Source: UBA2705 sp963977105
GTDB taxonomy: Bacteria > Pseudomonadota > Alphaproteobacteria > Micavibrionales > Micavibrionaceae
Direction of reading: 5' to 3'
Assembly: GCA_963977105.1 (NCBI GenBank)
Contig: CAXBNI010000001.1
Span: 1,302,001 to 1,366,000 of the forward strand
Length of the DNA stretch: 64,000 nucleotides
Shown: positions 1 through 8,762 of the stretch, piece after piece
Layout: the number at the start of each line of letters is the position of its first letter
Numbering within the stretch: position 1 is the stretch's first letter
Translations under genes and position numbers: made by a program
Notes under the pieces: model-generated
Database searches by the model: none
Told to the model about the DNA's origin: nothing
What the model saw: only the letters and a program-made list of their open reading frames with translations

Positions 1-1206
1 CTTGGCAGCGACATTGACGAGCCGATTAGCGAGTTTTTAAACTTAAGCATTCATTACGAACAAGATAACCTGCCAAGCGTGCAAGGATTCCTTAATTGGT
101 TCACATCACGCGACGCAACGGTAAAACGCCAAATGGAAGAGGCTGGGCGCGAAATCCGCATCATGACCGTCCATGGCGCAAAGGGGCTGCAAGCGCCGAT
201 TGTCTTTATGCCCGACACGCTGCAAGGCAAAGCCGCGCCGCGTGAAGATGAGAACTTATTATGGCCGAGCCGCACAGGGTATGATTACCCCCTTTACGCG
301 CCGCGCAGTAAAGAACGCTCTGCCCATTTCACGGCAGCCAAAGACCATATTGATGCACGGTCGCAGGCTGAGTATAACCGCCTGCTTTATGTTGCGCTAA
401 CCCGCGCCGAAGATGAGCTGTATATTTGCGCCGCTGGCAAACCATCGAAAAGCAACCGCGACAGTTGGTATCATATCATCGAAGATGGCTTCCACCGCCT
501 CGGCGGGTTTAGTGAAGGTGCAGATGGACGGTTGATATTTAACGCACCGCAGCGCCGCGCCGTGGAAAACAAAAGCGCCCCAAACGACGACGCCATTTCC
601 GCGCCACAGGCCACGCAAGACACGGCGTGGATATTCAGCGCCCCGCCAGAGGAGCCGCTGCCGCCGCGCCCGTTAGCGCCATCGCGCCCGTCCGAAGATG
701 AGCCTGCGCTAAACTCACCATTAGAGGCCGATAACAGCCACCGCTTCTTACGCGGCAACATCACCCATAAATTATTGGAATTACTGCCAAGCCTGAGCGC
801 AGATCAGCGCCAGAACGCCGCAGAAATTTTTGTAAATGACCTTGGCAGATCATTATCCGATAAAGTCAAAAATGGCATTATCCGCGAAACCCTCGGCGTA
901 CTGAACCACGCTGATTTCGCGCCCGTATTCGGCGCAGGATCAATGGCTGAAGTACCGATTACTGGCCTGATTAACAACCAAGTTATCAGCGCACAAATTG
1001 ACCGCATGGTGATTACCGATGATGAAATTCTGATTGTTGACTTTAAAACCAACCGCCCTTCGCCAAAGGACGTAAAAGACGTACCCAACATTTATAAAAA
1101 GCAGCTAAAAGCGTATCAAGATGTGATCGCTAAAATATATCCAAACCACAATATCAGAACGGCGCTACTTTGGACCGACCGCGCAGAATTAATGGAAATG
1201 GTTTAA
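1..1206 (+). CDS. addA: AddA double-strand-break repair helicase-nuclease, C-terminal part
   Basis: Partial: the reading frame is open from base 1, so the 5' end lies outside the window. AddA is the helicase-nuclease subunit of AddAB, which resects broken DNA ends for RecA loading. Seen here are the end of the UvrD-like helicase, with MTVHGAKGLQ (motif V region) and LLYVALTRAEDELYI (motif VI), a Pro-rich linker, and a C-terminal PD-(D/E)xK nuclease domain with the core ILIVDFKTNRPSP, preceded by an acidic stretch and followed by the QLKAYQ helix. The gene ends exactly next to the convergent rapZ stop. addB would be expected upstream, outside the window. AddA is favoured over RecB because of the alphaproteobacterial context. 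Confidence 0.93.
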   Translation, partial: LGSDIDEPISEFLNLSIHYEQDNLPSVQGFLNWFTSRDATVKRQMEEAGREIRIMTVHGAKGLQAPIVFMPDTLQGKAAPREDENLLWPSRTGYDYPLYAPRSKERSAHFTAAKDHIDARSQAEYNRLLYVALTRAEDELYICAAGKPSKSNRDSWYHIIEDGFHRLGGFSEGADGRLIFNAPQRRAVENKSAPNDDAISAPQATQDTAWIFSAPPEEPLPPRPLAPSRPSEDEPALNSPLEADNSHRFLRGNITHKLLELLPSLSADQRQNAAEIFVNDLGRSLSDKVKNGIIRETLGVLNHADFAPVFGAGSMAEVPITGLINNQVISAQIDRMVITDDEILIVDFKTNRPSPKDVKDVPNIYKKQLKAYQDVIAKIYPNHNIRTALLWTDRAELMEMV

Positions 1207-2091
1207 TTACACTTCAGGCATGTCGCGATGCTGCGCGTTGATCACATAGTCTTTATCTTTTAAATAGGCGGCGAGTTTTTCCGTGCAATAGACGGAGCGA
1301 TGCTTACCGCCCATACAGCCAAAACCGATTGTGAAATAACTTTTGCCCTCTTTTTTATAACGCGGCAATAATAAATCGAGCATATTGGTGACATGCAGCC
1401 AAAAAGCGGCGAAGTCTGGATCGGCCTCTATATATGCGCCGACCTTACCGTATTGCCCTGTAAGCGGACGCAATGCTTTATCCCAGTGCGGATTACGCAA
1501 GAAACGCACATCAAACACCATATCAACATCGCGCGGCAGTCCCTTTTTAAAGCCAAATGATTTAACGGTAACGAGCATATTATTAACGTGGCTTGCCGCG
1601 AATTTATGATGCAAATCATCCCGCAAATCATGGACGGAATACTCACTAGTATCAATTGTGTAATCAGCCTCGCCAAGCAAAGGGAGCAGGATATCGCTTT
1701 CTAACTTAATGCCGTCTGCGACGCTACGATCTACTGCCATCGGGTGGCGGCGACGCGTTTCAGAATACCGCTTTTGTAAGATACCGTCTTCGGCGCTTAA
1801 GAAAATCAGGCGCACATCATAGCGCCCCTGCCCTTGCAGGCGCGCCATTTCTTGCAGTAATTTATCGGCTGTAAAATGGCGCGTACGCGTATCAATGCCA
1901 ATCGCAATATGGCGTGCATCATCTTCTTCGGCTTCAATCAGAGAGCCGACAATATTCAACGGCATATTATCAAACACTTCAAAGCCTAAATCTTCGAATA
2001 CGTTGAGCGCGGTAGAGCGCCCTGCGCCTGAAAATCCAGTAACAAAAACGATGCGTGACTTTCCTGTTGCTTCGCCTTCACTCATAGTCAC
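1207..2091 (-). CDS. rapZ: RapZ, nucleotide-binding RNase adapter / P-loop ATPase
   Basis: 294 residues, the usual size of the family. The N-terminal P-loop reads GFSGAGRS at residues 19-26, with Arg where classical Walker A has Lys, followed by LEDLGFEVFDN-like sequence (here FEDLGFEVFDNMP). The C-terminal domain carries GFGCMGGKHRSV, matching the family GCTGGxHRSV signature. In gammaproteobacteria RapZ guides RNase E to the GlmZ sRNA to control glmS; the role in alphaproteobacteria is less clear. The start is a GTG whose bases overlap the stop of the upstream sensor kinase (GTGA), suggesting translational coupling; an ATG two codons later (2085) is an alternative. It is the last gene of the run and converges on addA. 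Confidence 0.93.
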   Translation of the reverse strand: MTMSEGEATGKSRIVFVTGFSGAGRSTALNVFEDLGFEVFDNMPLNIVGSLIEAEEDDARHIAIGIDTRTRHFTADKLLQEMARLQGQGRYDVRLIFLSAEDGILQKRYSETRRRHPMAVDRSVADGIKLESDILLPLLGEADYTIDTSEYSVHDLRDDLHHKFAASHVNNMLVTVKSFGFKKGLPRDVDMVFDVRFLRNPHWDKALRPLTGQYGKVGAYIEADPDFAAFWLHVTNMLDLLLPRYKKEGKSYFTIGFGCMGGKHRSVYCTEKLAAYLKDKDYVINAQHRDMPEV

Positions 2092-3764
2092 GCCCCTTCA
2101 TAAATTGGTAATATCACGGTAAACACAGCGCCGCCAGCAGGGTGATTTTCTGCTTTTATTGATCCGCCATGCGCCCGGATGATTTGACGGCAAATCGAAA
2201 GCCCCAAACCAGAATGCATACCAAAATGATTTTGTTCGCGGCGCTCTGTGTAAAAACGTTCAAAAATATGTTCTAAATTGGCTTCTGGAATGCCTGTCCC
2301 ATGGTCGCGTATTTTTATTTCAACGCATTGCGGATCTTGCCATAAATTGACGCTAATGCCTATCGGCCTATCAGGCGGCGAGAATGACAATGCGTTTGAA
2401 ATGATATTGTCAAAAACCTGCATTAACCGCGCGGCATTGGCACGAACAACTGCGCCTGAGCTTGCTTCCATATTGGTCAGCACAATCGACGCGTGGCTTT
2501 TTTCGCGATTATCGCGGTCAAGGAACTGTTCAATATAGGCGACAACATCATGCAGTAAGTCATCAATATTTACAGCATCCAGTGTATCACGCAGAAGCTC
2601 TGTATCTAAGCGCGACGCCTTAGATATATCTGTGATCAGACGATCCATACGGTCAAGGTCATGCAAGATGATCGAGAATAATTTTTCCTGCTTTTTCTTA
2701 TCTTTAATTTTCGTTACAGTTTCCACCGCGCTGCGTATTGAGGTCAGTGGATTTTTCAGCTCATGCGCGACGTCGGCGGCGAATGAATCAATGCTGTCAA
2801 GGCGCTCGACCAATTCTGACGTCATCGCCTGCAATGTTTCAGAAAGCACACTAATCTCATCATTTCGGTCCGAAAAATTTGGAATATCTTGATAACTGCC
2901 TTCGCCTTGACGAATGGCTTCGGCCGCAAGCGCCAAACGGCGTAAAGGATGGCCAATATATGCCGCAAGAAAAAAAGAGAGCAGCGCGATAAAAACGAGA
3001 GAAACCAAAATCGTATTAATCATATTGGCACGGAGCTTCATTAACATTTGTTCAGATTGCATTTGATTGTAGATCAACGCCATATTACCGACAAACTCAT
3101 CCGCGCTATTTAACAAAGGGCGCAGTACAATGACCTTTGTGTGTTTTTCAGGTGTTCTGAAAACACGAATATCTGGCATACGGGGGTTCAGACCAAAACG
3201 GAAAGGCAGATCAGCAATTTGGTCAATATCTTCTGCAATCTGCAATGTTGGAATATAATTTGCGGTATTGAATAGCAGATTAATTAAGCGCACATAGTCA
3301 GCCACCTGAGTTTTTTCGACAAGAGGTGCGAGCTTAACAACATTATCTTTATATATATTCAGTCCATCAACATCGAAAATCATGATTTGTGCGTTGGTCG
3401 TACGCATATTCAAGTTCAGGAAATCAAGCATTTGCTGCTTATCATCACTCATCGCATTGAGCGCCGTATAACTATTGGCAAGAATAACCGTTTCACTGTT
3501 AATTTTGTTGAGCTCACTTGAGATAAGCTCTTCCGTATAATCAATCGCATTAAAAGCGGAAAAAACGATAACAACCATAACAAGCAAATTAAGCAGCAAA
3601 ATACGCTGCGTTAAGCTTTTATGCCCTTTGCCAACACTGCTCCAGCGGCGGTTGAGCTTAATGTATTTTTCATTGGAAAATTCTTCGGGCGCAGATAATG
3701 CGCTATGCGTGTGCCTTAGGATCCTTGAAACGATAACCGATCCCGTAGAGGGTTTCGATTTCAT
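2088..3764 (-). CDS. chvG: ChvG-like membrane sensor histidine kinase
   Basis: A transmembrane histidine kinase. In order: basic cytoplasmic N-terminus (RRWSSVGKG), TM1 (LLNLLVMVVIVFSAF), an extracytoplasmic sensor of about 170 residues, TM2 (ILVSLVFIALLSFFLAAY), HAMP, a HisKA H-box DVAHELKNPLTS, and an HATPase with an N-box (NIISNALSF), GTGIP and GLGLSICRQ. ChvG/ExoS homologues sense acid or envelope stress with ChvI. The gene follows the response regulator and precedes rapZ, as in many alphaproteobacteria, although hprK is missing between them. The start is uncertain: ATG 3764 gives 558 residues and still overlaps the regulator by about 60 bases; ATG 3818 would add 18 residues. Neither has a clear ribosome binding site. 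Confidence 0.88.
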   Translation of the reverse strand: MKSKPSTGSVIVSRILRHTHSALSAPEEFSNEKYIKLNRRWSSVGKGHKSLTQRILLLNLLVMVVIVFSAFNAIDYTEELISSELNKINSETVILANSYTALNAMSDDKQQMLDFLNLNMRTTNAQIMIFDVDGLNIYKDNVVKLAPLVEKTQVADYVRLINLLFNTANYIPTLQIAEDIDQIADLPFRFGLNPRMPDIRVFRTPEKHTKVIVLRPLLNSADEFVGNMALIYNQMQSEQMLMKLRANMINTILVSLVFIALLSFFLAAYIGHPLRRLALAAEAIRQGEGSYQDIPNFSDRNDEISVLSETLQAMTSELVERLDSIDSFAADVAHELKNPLTSIRSAVETVTKIKDKKKQEKLFSIILHDLDRMDRLITDISKASRLDTELLRDTLDAVNIDDLLHDVVAYIEQFLDRDNREKSHASIVLTNMEASSGAVVRANAARLMQVFDNIISNALSFSPPDRPIGISVNLWQDPQCVEIKIRDHGTGIPEANLEHIFERFYTERREQNHFGMHSGLGLSICRQIIRAHGGSIKAENHPAGGAVFTVILPIYEGA

Positions 3765-4419
3765 CGAATTCTGAGTCTGCGATTTTGAATTTTTTTCTGA
3801 CACGGCGAATATGAGCATCTATTGTTCTATCATCAACATAGATATTGGCACCATATGCGTTATCAATCAACTGATCTCTTGAAAGAACCTGTCCTAACCG
3901 CGCGCTTAGCGCCTCAATCAGCATAAACTCCGTCACTGTGAGGTTTATAACCTGCCCTCTCCACTCGCATAAATGGCGCGCCTTATCTAAAAGCAGCGGG
4001 TTTGCGGCCGAATCATGTGCGGTGTTAGACTGCGTTTCATCTTTGGGCATATTACGCGCAGCTTCGCGGCGCAGGATTGTCCGGATACGTTCGATTAATA
4101 AGCGCTGCGAAAAAGGCTTGGTAATATAATCATCAGCGCCAAGGCGCAGCCCCAAAACCTCGTCGACTTCATCATCTTTAGACGTTAAGAATATCACAGG
4201 GACATCGGATGCCTTGCGCAGGCGTTCCAACACCGCAAAGCCATCAAGGCCAGGCATCTTCACATCAAGCACGACAAGGTCAGGATGGGTTTCTAGAATT
4301 TCATCCAGCCCTTTTTGACTATCAGAAAACGCGCCAACGGCAAAGTCTTCTGCCTCTAATGCCATTGCGACACTGGTTAAGATGTTTTCATCATCATCAA
4401 CTAAAATAATTTTCTGCAT
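3703..4419 (-). CDS. chvI: ChvI-like OmpR-family response regulator
   Basis: 238 residues with a receiver domain followed by an OmpR/PhoB winged helix. The acidic pocket is at Asp8-Asp10, the phosphorylated Asp is D52 in VVLDVKMPG, and the conserved Lys is K101 in GADDYITKPF. The C-terminal wing contains TIDAHIRRVRKKF and YGIGYRF, which bind DNA. Start chosen at 4419 because AGGGG lies about nine bases upstream; ATG 4425 is only three bases from it. The 5' end overlaps the end of folC and the 3' end overlaps the kinase gene, so the pair is probably co-translated. ChvI identity rests on the kinase and rapZ neighbours as well as sequence; another OmpR-type regulator is possible. Confidence 0.88.
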   Translation of the reverse strand: MQKIILVDDDENILTSVAMALEAEDFAVGAFSDSQKGLDEILETHPDLVVLDVKMPGLDGFAVLERLRKASDVPVIFLTSKDDEVDEVLGLRLGADDYITKPFSQRLLIERIRTILRREAARNMPKDETQSNTAHDSAANPLLLDKARHLCEWRGQVINLTVTEFMLIEALSARLGQVLSRDQLIDNAYGANIYVDDRTIDAHIRRVRKKFKIADSEFDEIETLYGIGYRFKDPKAHA

Positions 4420-5851
4420 TTGCATCAGCCCCTAAAACAGACCCTGCCAAATATAAAGAGCCGCATATTAAATAATAAGCCTTCTTACCTGATTTAGCCT
4501 GCGTATTTTGCGCAATATGTTCTAACGCTTGCTCTACACTCTCATATGCGCCTAGGCGCTGACAAGCATTATTCCCGGCCACGCCGTCATCCGGGCAGGC
4601 AATATCCAGTAACGCTTCAGGTGTAAAACCCGACCAATCAGAAGGCACAGGCACGCATGCAATGCCATCCAAAACGCAGCGCAAGGGGCCAAAAAATTCT
4701 TCGGGGTTTTTGGTGCCGAGCATCGCTGTCACCATATATATGACGCAGTTTTCTTGGCCTTTCCACTGGCGCAAATGCGCAGCGAGCGCCAATGCCGCGC
4801 TATCATTATGTGCGCCATCGAGCCACAACTCATCATTCTTTTCTATCAGAGCCTTATAAGGGTGACTATTCAGCTTCTGCATCCGTGCAGGCCATTTTGT
4901 ATTCTTCAAATGCGGAGTTAAATGCCCAATACAGACATTTTCTTGGCGTTTTTGTGACAAGAGTATTTTTGCCGACAGCAGGGCCGCGGCCGCATTGCCA
5001 CATTGATGCTGACCATCCAAAGGCAGTTCAGGTAAAATATGAATAGCTTCACTGATCGGCCAGCCTTGTTTGGGTTCAAGGAATAAACAGGCATTACCTT
5101 TTTGATCGTTATCTATAAACCAATCCTGCCCAGCGCAATAAAGTGGTGCCTGTATTTTATCAGCCTCGACGCGAATGACCTCTAACGCCTCTGGAAAAAT
5201 CTGCGGCCCAACGATGCATGGTACGCCGGGCTTCATAATCCCTGCTTTTTCCCGCGCAATTTTTTGAATGTCAGAGGTCAGAAACTTTTCATGGTCGCGA
5301 GAGATTGTCGTGATAATCGTCAACGCCGGCTTCTCTATAACGTTACTGGCATCAAAACGTCCACCCATGCCGGTTTCGATTAAACAAAAATCAGCCTGAT
5401 GTTCTGCGAATATTTTATAACCCGCCGCAGTTATTGCTTCAAAAAAAGACACTTCATTCTTTTTATATAAAGGCTCTAACCCTTCTAATAAATCTAACAA
5501 TGCTGGCGTGGTAATGAATTGATCACTGATATAGAGGCGCTCATGAAATGAGATCAGGTGCGGTGAAGACATTTTATGAATGGTCGCGCCCTCACCTTGT
5601 AATAGCGCCTGCAAGAAAGCGAGCGTTGAGCCTTTGCCATTTGTACCTGCAATATGAATAGCAGGCGCGATTTTGTTTTGGGGGTTATCAAGCAATTCAA
5701 GCACTTGAGTGATGCGCGCAAGCCCAAGGTCAATTTCATGATGAGAAAAGTCATAATAGCGAGATAGCAATGCGTCTAGCCGTGCCACCTGCGCGGCACC
5801 GTCACGATTCGCTTGTAAAAAATTTAACGCTTGCCCCATACAGCATCCCAT
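4397..5851 (-). CDS. folC: Dihydrofolate/folylpolyglutamate synthase
   Basis: 484 residues. A Mur-ligase-type ATP enzyme that adds glutamate to dihydropteroate and folates in the cytoplasm. The P-loop GTNGKGST lies near residue 70, the Mur-ligase metal-binding/folate region includes SSPHLISFHERLYI, and the central ATPase motifs include ETGMGGRFDASNV and ITTISRDHEKFL; LWLDGAHND is the C-terminal family motif. It sits 27 bases downstream of accD, the usual alphaproteobacterial accD-folC order. The first ATG (5851) is used; ATG 5839 (MGQALNF) is an alternative. The last bases overlap the response-regulator start. Confidence 0.94.
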   Translation of the reverse strand: MGCCMGQALNFLQANRDGAAQVARLDALLSRYYDFSHHEIDLGLARITQVLELLDNPQNKIAPAIHIAGTNGKGSTLAFLQALLQGEGATIHKMSSPHLISFHERLYISDQFITTPALLDLLEGLEPLYKKNEVSFFEAITAAGYKIFAEHQADFCLIETGMGGRFDASNVIEKPALTIITTISRDHEKFLTSDIQKIAREKAGIMKPGVPCIVGPQIFPEALEVIRVEADKIQAPLYCAGQDWFIDNDQKGNACLFLEPKQGWPISEAIHILPELPLDGQHQCGNAAAALLSAKILLSQKRQENVCIGHLTPHLKNTKWPARMQKLNSHPYKALIEKNDELWLDGAHNDSAALALAAHLRQWKGQENCVIYMVTAMLGTKNPEEFFGPLRCVLDGIACVPVPSDWSGFTPEALLDIACPDDGVAGNNACQRLGAYESVEQALEHIAQNTQAKSGKKAYYLICGSLYLAGSVLGADANAENYFS

Positions 5852-5878
5852 AACTTTTAAGAGTTAAGACGCGGCGTG

Positions 5879-6898
5879 CTATTTCGCTGGCTTGGCTTTT
5901 GCCGCCATTGGTTCCATATTTATCACATCGCCATCAAGAACATCTGATGATTTTTTAGATACGCTTTCAACACTCACAACAGCGGATCCGCTTTTCGCTT
6001 TACCTGTCTTCTTTGTTTTTTTGCTTTTTGGCTTTGGTGGCGTTGCTTTTGTTTCCATCAGCAAGCCAAGAATACGGCCAATTGTTTCATTAAGCTGACT
6101 GCGCGCGACAACCATATCAACCATACCATGCTCTAGTAAATACTCTGCAGTTTGGAAGTCATCGGGCAGTTCTTCGCGGATGGTTTCTTGAATCACGCGT
6201 TTACCAGCAAAGCCAATCGTTGCACCAGGCTCCGCGATATGAATATCGCCGAGCATTGCAAAGGACGCACTTACGCCGCCTGTTGTTGGGTTGGTGAGCA
6301 ATACGATATACGGCAAGCGTGCTTTCTTAACGCGGTTTACAGCAATAATTGTACGCGGCATTTGCATCAAAGAAATTGCACCTTCTTGCATGCGTGCGCC
6401 GCCAGATGCCGGCACAACCATAAAGGCTGATTTAGTTTTTACAGCGATTTCCGCACCTGTAACAATCCCCTCACCCACAGCCGCGCCCATAGAGCCGCCC
6501 ATAAACTTGAAGTTAAACAATGCAACGACTATCTCATTTCCGCCAATTTCACCTGAGGCAATAATGATGGCGTCATCTTCTTTTGTTTTTGCGCGAGATT
6601 CTTTAAGGCGATCCGCATATTTTTTGCGGTCTTTAAACTTCAAAGGGTCAGCAGGCACAGATTTATTGTCGTGGCGCGTATATTTGCCGCCATCGAACAA
6701 AATCTCTAGACGCTGCTCCGCTGAGATTGCCAAGTGGAAATTACAGTGATGACACACATTTTTATTTTCGGCGAGTTCGCGATGAAACACCATGTTTTCA
6801 CATGACGGGCATTTATGCCACAGGTTTTCAGGCACATCTTTTTGCGCCCCTACTAAAGAGCGAATTTTCGGACGAATAAAATTACTAAGCCAGTTCAT
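5879..6898 (-). CDS. accD: Acetyl-CoA carboxylase carboxyltransferase subunit beta
   Basis: 339 residues. It transfers the carboxyl group from biotin to acetyl-CoA to form malonyl-CoA for fatty acid synthesis, with AccA as partner. The N-terminal C4 zinc ribbon is visible (CPSC near residue 30, CHHC near residue 50), followed by the crotonase-like carboxyltransferase core (SGGARMQEGAISLMQM, GGVSASFAMLGDI, EPGATIGFAGKRVIQ). The last about 50 residues are an unusual Lys/Ser/Ala-rich tail that is not part of the catalytic domain and makes the protein longer than the common size of about 300. It is followed closely by folC. Confidence 0.95.
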   Translation of the reverse strand: MNWLSNFIRPKIRSLVGAQKDVPENLWHKCPSCENMVFHRELAENKNVCHHCNFHLAISAEQRLEILFDGGKYTRHDNKSVPADPLKFKDRKKYADRLKESRAKTKEDDAIIIASGEIGGNEIVVALFNFKFMGGSMGAAVGEGIVTGAEIAVKTKSAFMVVPASGGARMQEGAISLMQMPRTIIAVNRVKKARLPYIVLLTNPTTGGVSASFAMLGDIHIAEPGATIGFAGKRVIQETIREELPDDFQTAEYLLEHGMVDMVVARSQLNETIGRILGLLMETKATPPKPKSKKTKKTGKAKSGSAVVSVESVSKKSSDVLDGDVINMEPMAAKAKPAK

Positions 6899-6984
6899 AT
6901 CTACTTCTGCATTTTAATTAAAACGAAAGAGCAATAATCCAGATCCACTCACAAAAGTCAAGTTTTAACTCGTACAAGCCATGG

Positions 6985-7824
6985 CTAGCTTGTCGTTCTA
7001 AAGGCGTGCGTTTCATAGCTACCGAGCATCAACACCTTTTTTGCAAAGAACTCTAATTCATCCATAGCGTAGATAAAGCGTTGCTCCTCAGGGTGCGCTT
7101 CAACTTCTGCGTAAAAATGTGCCGCATTAAATTGCGCATCAATATAGCTTTCCAGCTTCGTCATTTGAATATTATTCGTTGCGAATCCGCCCATCGCTTT
7201 ATAGAGCGCGCTTGGAATGTTGCGCACGTTAAATATAAAGCTTGTGATCACCTTGCTCTCTTCATCAAAAGCTGGAATTTGCTTTTCACGCGATAAAATG
7301 AGGAACCGAGTCGTGTTATGGTCTGCATCCTCAACATTTTCAGCCAGAATATCCAAACCGTATAATTTGGCAGCAAGCGTTGATGATATTGCAGCGCATT
7401 CTTTACGCCCCCAAGCCGCGACGTCACGCGCCGCGCTGGCAGTGTCGGCTTGCACATGAGGTTTCATATTATACGTCTTAATAAGATTCTGACATTGTGG
7501 CAGTGCATGAACGTGACTATGGACATCTGTAACGTCTTCAATTTTTGCCCCACGCACACCGACAAGCGCATGGTGAATAGGCTGGAAATGCTCACCAATA
7601 ACGAATAAACCGCCCTGCGGTAATAAACGGTGCACATCGGCAACCCGCCCCGCGAGCGTGTTATCAACGGGGATCATCGCTAAATCAGCATGGCCGTCGC
7701 GTGCCATCGCAAAGGCTTCATCAAATGAAGTACAGGGCAGTGTTTCATACTCAGGGCATGCCTCGCGGCAGGCCAAATCGGAATAAGCGCCTTTAGCGCC
7801 CTGAAAAGCAATCTTTTTTGTCAT
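6985..7824 (-). CDS. pheA: Prephenate dehydratase with C-terminal ACT domain
   Basis: 279 residues. It converts prephenate to phenylpyruvate in phenylalanine synthesis. The catalytic domain shows IAFQGAKGAYSD at the start, the substrate-site segment MIPVDNTLAGRV, and NTTRFLIL near residue 185, matching the family TRF motif. The C-terminal part (TSFIFNVRNIPSALYKAM, KLESYI) is an ACT domain, which in this family binds phenylalanine for feedback inhibition. No chorismate mutase domain is present. It is divergent from the cycM-like cytochrome gene, an arrangement seen in other alphaproteobacteria, and 86 bases upstream of accD. Confidence 0.95.
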   Translation of the reverse strand: MTKKIAFQGAKGAYSDLACREACPEYETLPCTSFDEAFAMARDGHADLAMIPVDNTLAGRVADVHRLLPQGGLFVIGEHFQPIHHALVGVRGAKIEDVTDVHSHVHALPQCQNLIKTYNMKPHVQADTASAARDVAAWGRKECAAISSTLAAKLYGLDILAENVEDADHNTTRFLILSREKQIPAFDEESKVITSFIFNVRNIPSALYKAMGGFATNNIQMTKLESYIDAQFNAAHFYAEVEAHPEEQRFIYAMDELEFFAKKVLMLGSYETHAFRTTS

Positions 7825-7946
7825 TTTTATACACTCAACAAATATTTTTTCACTGATACGATATTAATGACTTAACAAATAATGTGCAATTGGCTAAACT
7901 CCAAAAAAGTAATTATTTTGAATGAATTAAAAATAGGCATAAGCGT

Positions 7947-8564
7947 ATGAATAATATGGAGTTTAATAAGATCTTTGCGGCAGTCCTTGCAGCATGTATT
8001 ATTGCGATGTTTTCAGGTTTCGTGGCAGACAAGCTTGTTCACCCGCATGATCTTAAAGAAAACGCGGTAAAAGTTGATGGCGGCGAGATCGCTTCAGTGG
8101 GCGGCCCTAAGAAGGCTGCTACGGCAGAGCCAATCCTTGCATTACTCGCTGATGCAGATATTGAGCGCGGCAAAAAACTTTCAAAAGCATGCGCAGCCTG
8201 CCATAGCTTCGACAAAGGCGGCGCCAATGGCGTCGGCCCAAATTTGTATGATATTGTAAACATTCAAAAGCAGCACCATAAAGGCTTTAGCTATTCTGGT
8301 GTTTTGAATACAAATGGCGGCGAAGTTTGGACATACGCAGAGCTCAACGCGTTCCTTTGGAAGCCTAAAAAATATGCCCCCGGAACAAAAATGACTTTTG
8401 CTGGCCTGAAAAAACCAGCCGACCGCGCCGCGATGATTGCATGGTTACGGACATTATCTAAAAATCCTGCTGACCTGCCATCTGCTGCAGAAATTGGTGC
8501 AGAATCACCAAAAGAGCTTTTAGGGCTAACCGTCACTCCCGCTGTGGTTCCGAATGCGGAGTAA
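7947..8564 (+). CDS. Membrane-anchored class I cytochrome c, CycM-like
   Basis: 205 residues. An uncleaved N-terminal anchor (FAAVLAACIIAMFSGFVADKL) precedes a class I cytochrome c domain with the haem motif CAACH and the distal Met in GTKMTF. The pattern EFNKIFAAVLAA followed by a short periplasmic linker resembles CycM/cytochrome c552, which carries electrons from the bc1 complex to the aa3 oxidase in alphaproteobacteria; coxB/coxA lie about 51 kb away in this window. Translation could start at the first ATG or three codons later (MEFNKI). It is divergent from pheA and followed by an intrinsic terminator. Confidence 0.88.
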   Translation: MNNMEFNKIFAAVLAACIIAMFSGFVADKLVHPHDLKENAVKVDGGEIASVGGPKKAATAEPILALLADADIERGKKLSKACAACHSFDKGGANGVGPNLYDIVNIQKQHHKGFSYSGVLNTNGGEVWTYAELNAFLWKPKKYAPGTKMTFAGLKKPADRAAMIAWLRTLSKNPADLPSAAEIGAESPKELLGLTVTPAVVPNAE

Positions 8565-8598
8565 TTTGGCACTTACATTATCGCAAGATAGCAATTGA

Positions 8599-8633
8599 TA
8601 AAAACCGCTTATATATTATGAGCGGTTTTTCTT
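8599..8633 (+). terminator. Intrinsic terminator after the cytochrome c gene
   Basis: AAAACCGCT (8601-8609) and AGCGGTTTT (8621-8629) form a perfect 9-bp stem with an 11-base AT-rich loop, followed by a T run to about 8632. It lies 36 bases after the cytochrome stop codon. Confidence 0.88.
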
Positions 8634-8762
8634 TGTGCGACGCACAACAAATAGAGACTTTTTGTCGCCTGCCATCCGTGTAATACTAAATTCCTTTAAA
8701 GTTTAGATGATGTATATTTTGTATATTTAAACCTACATATCAAGAACAAGGATCAGTATAAA

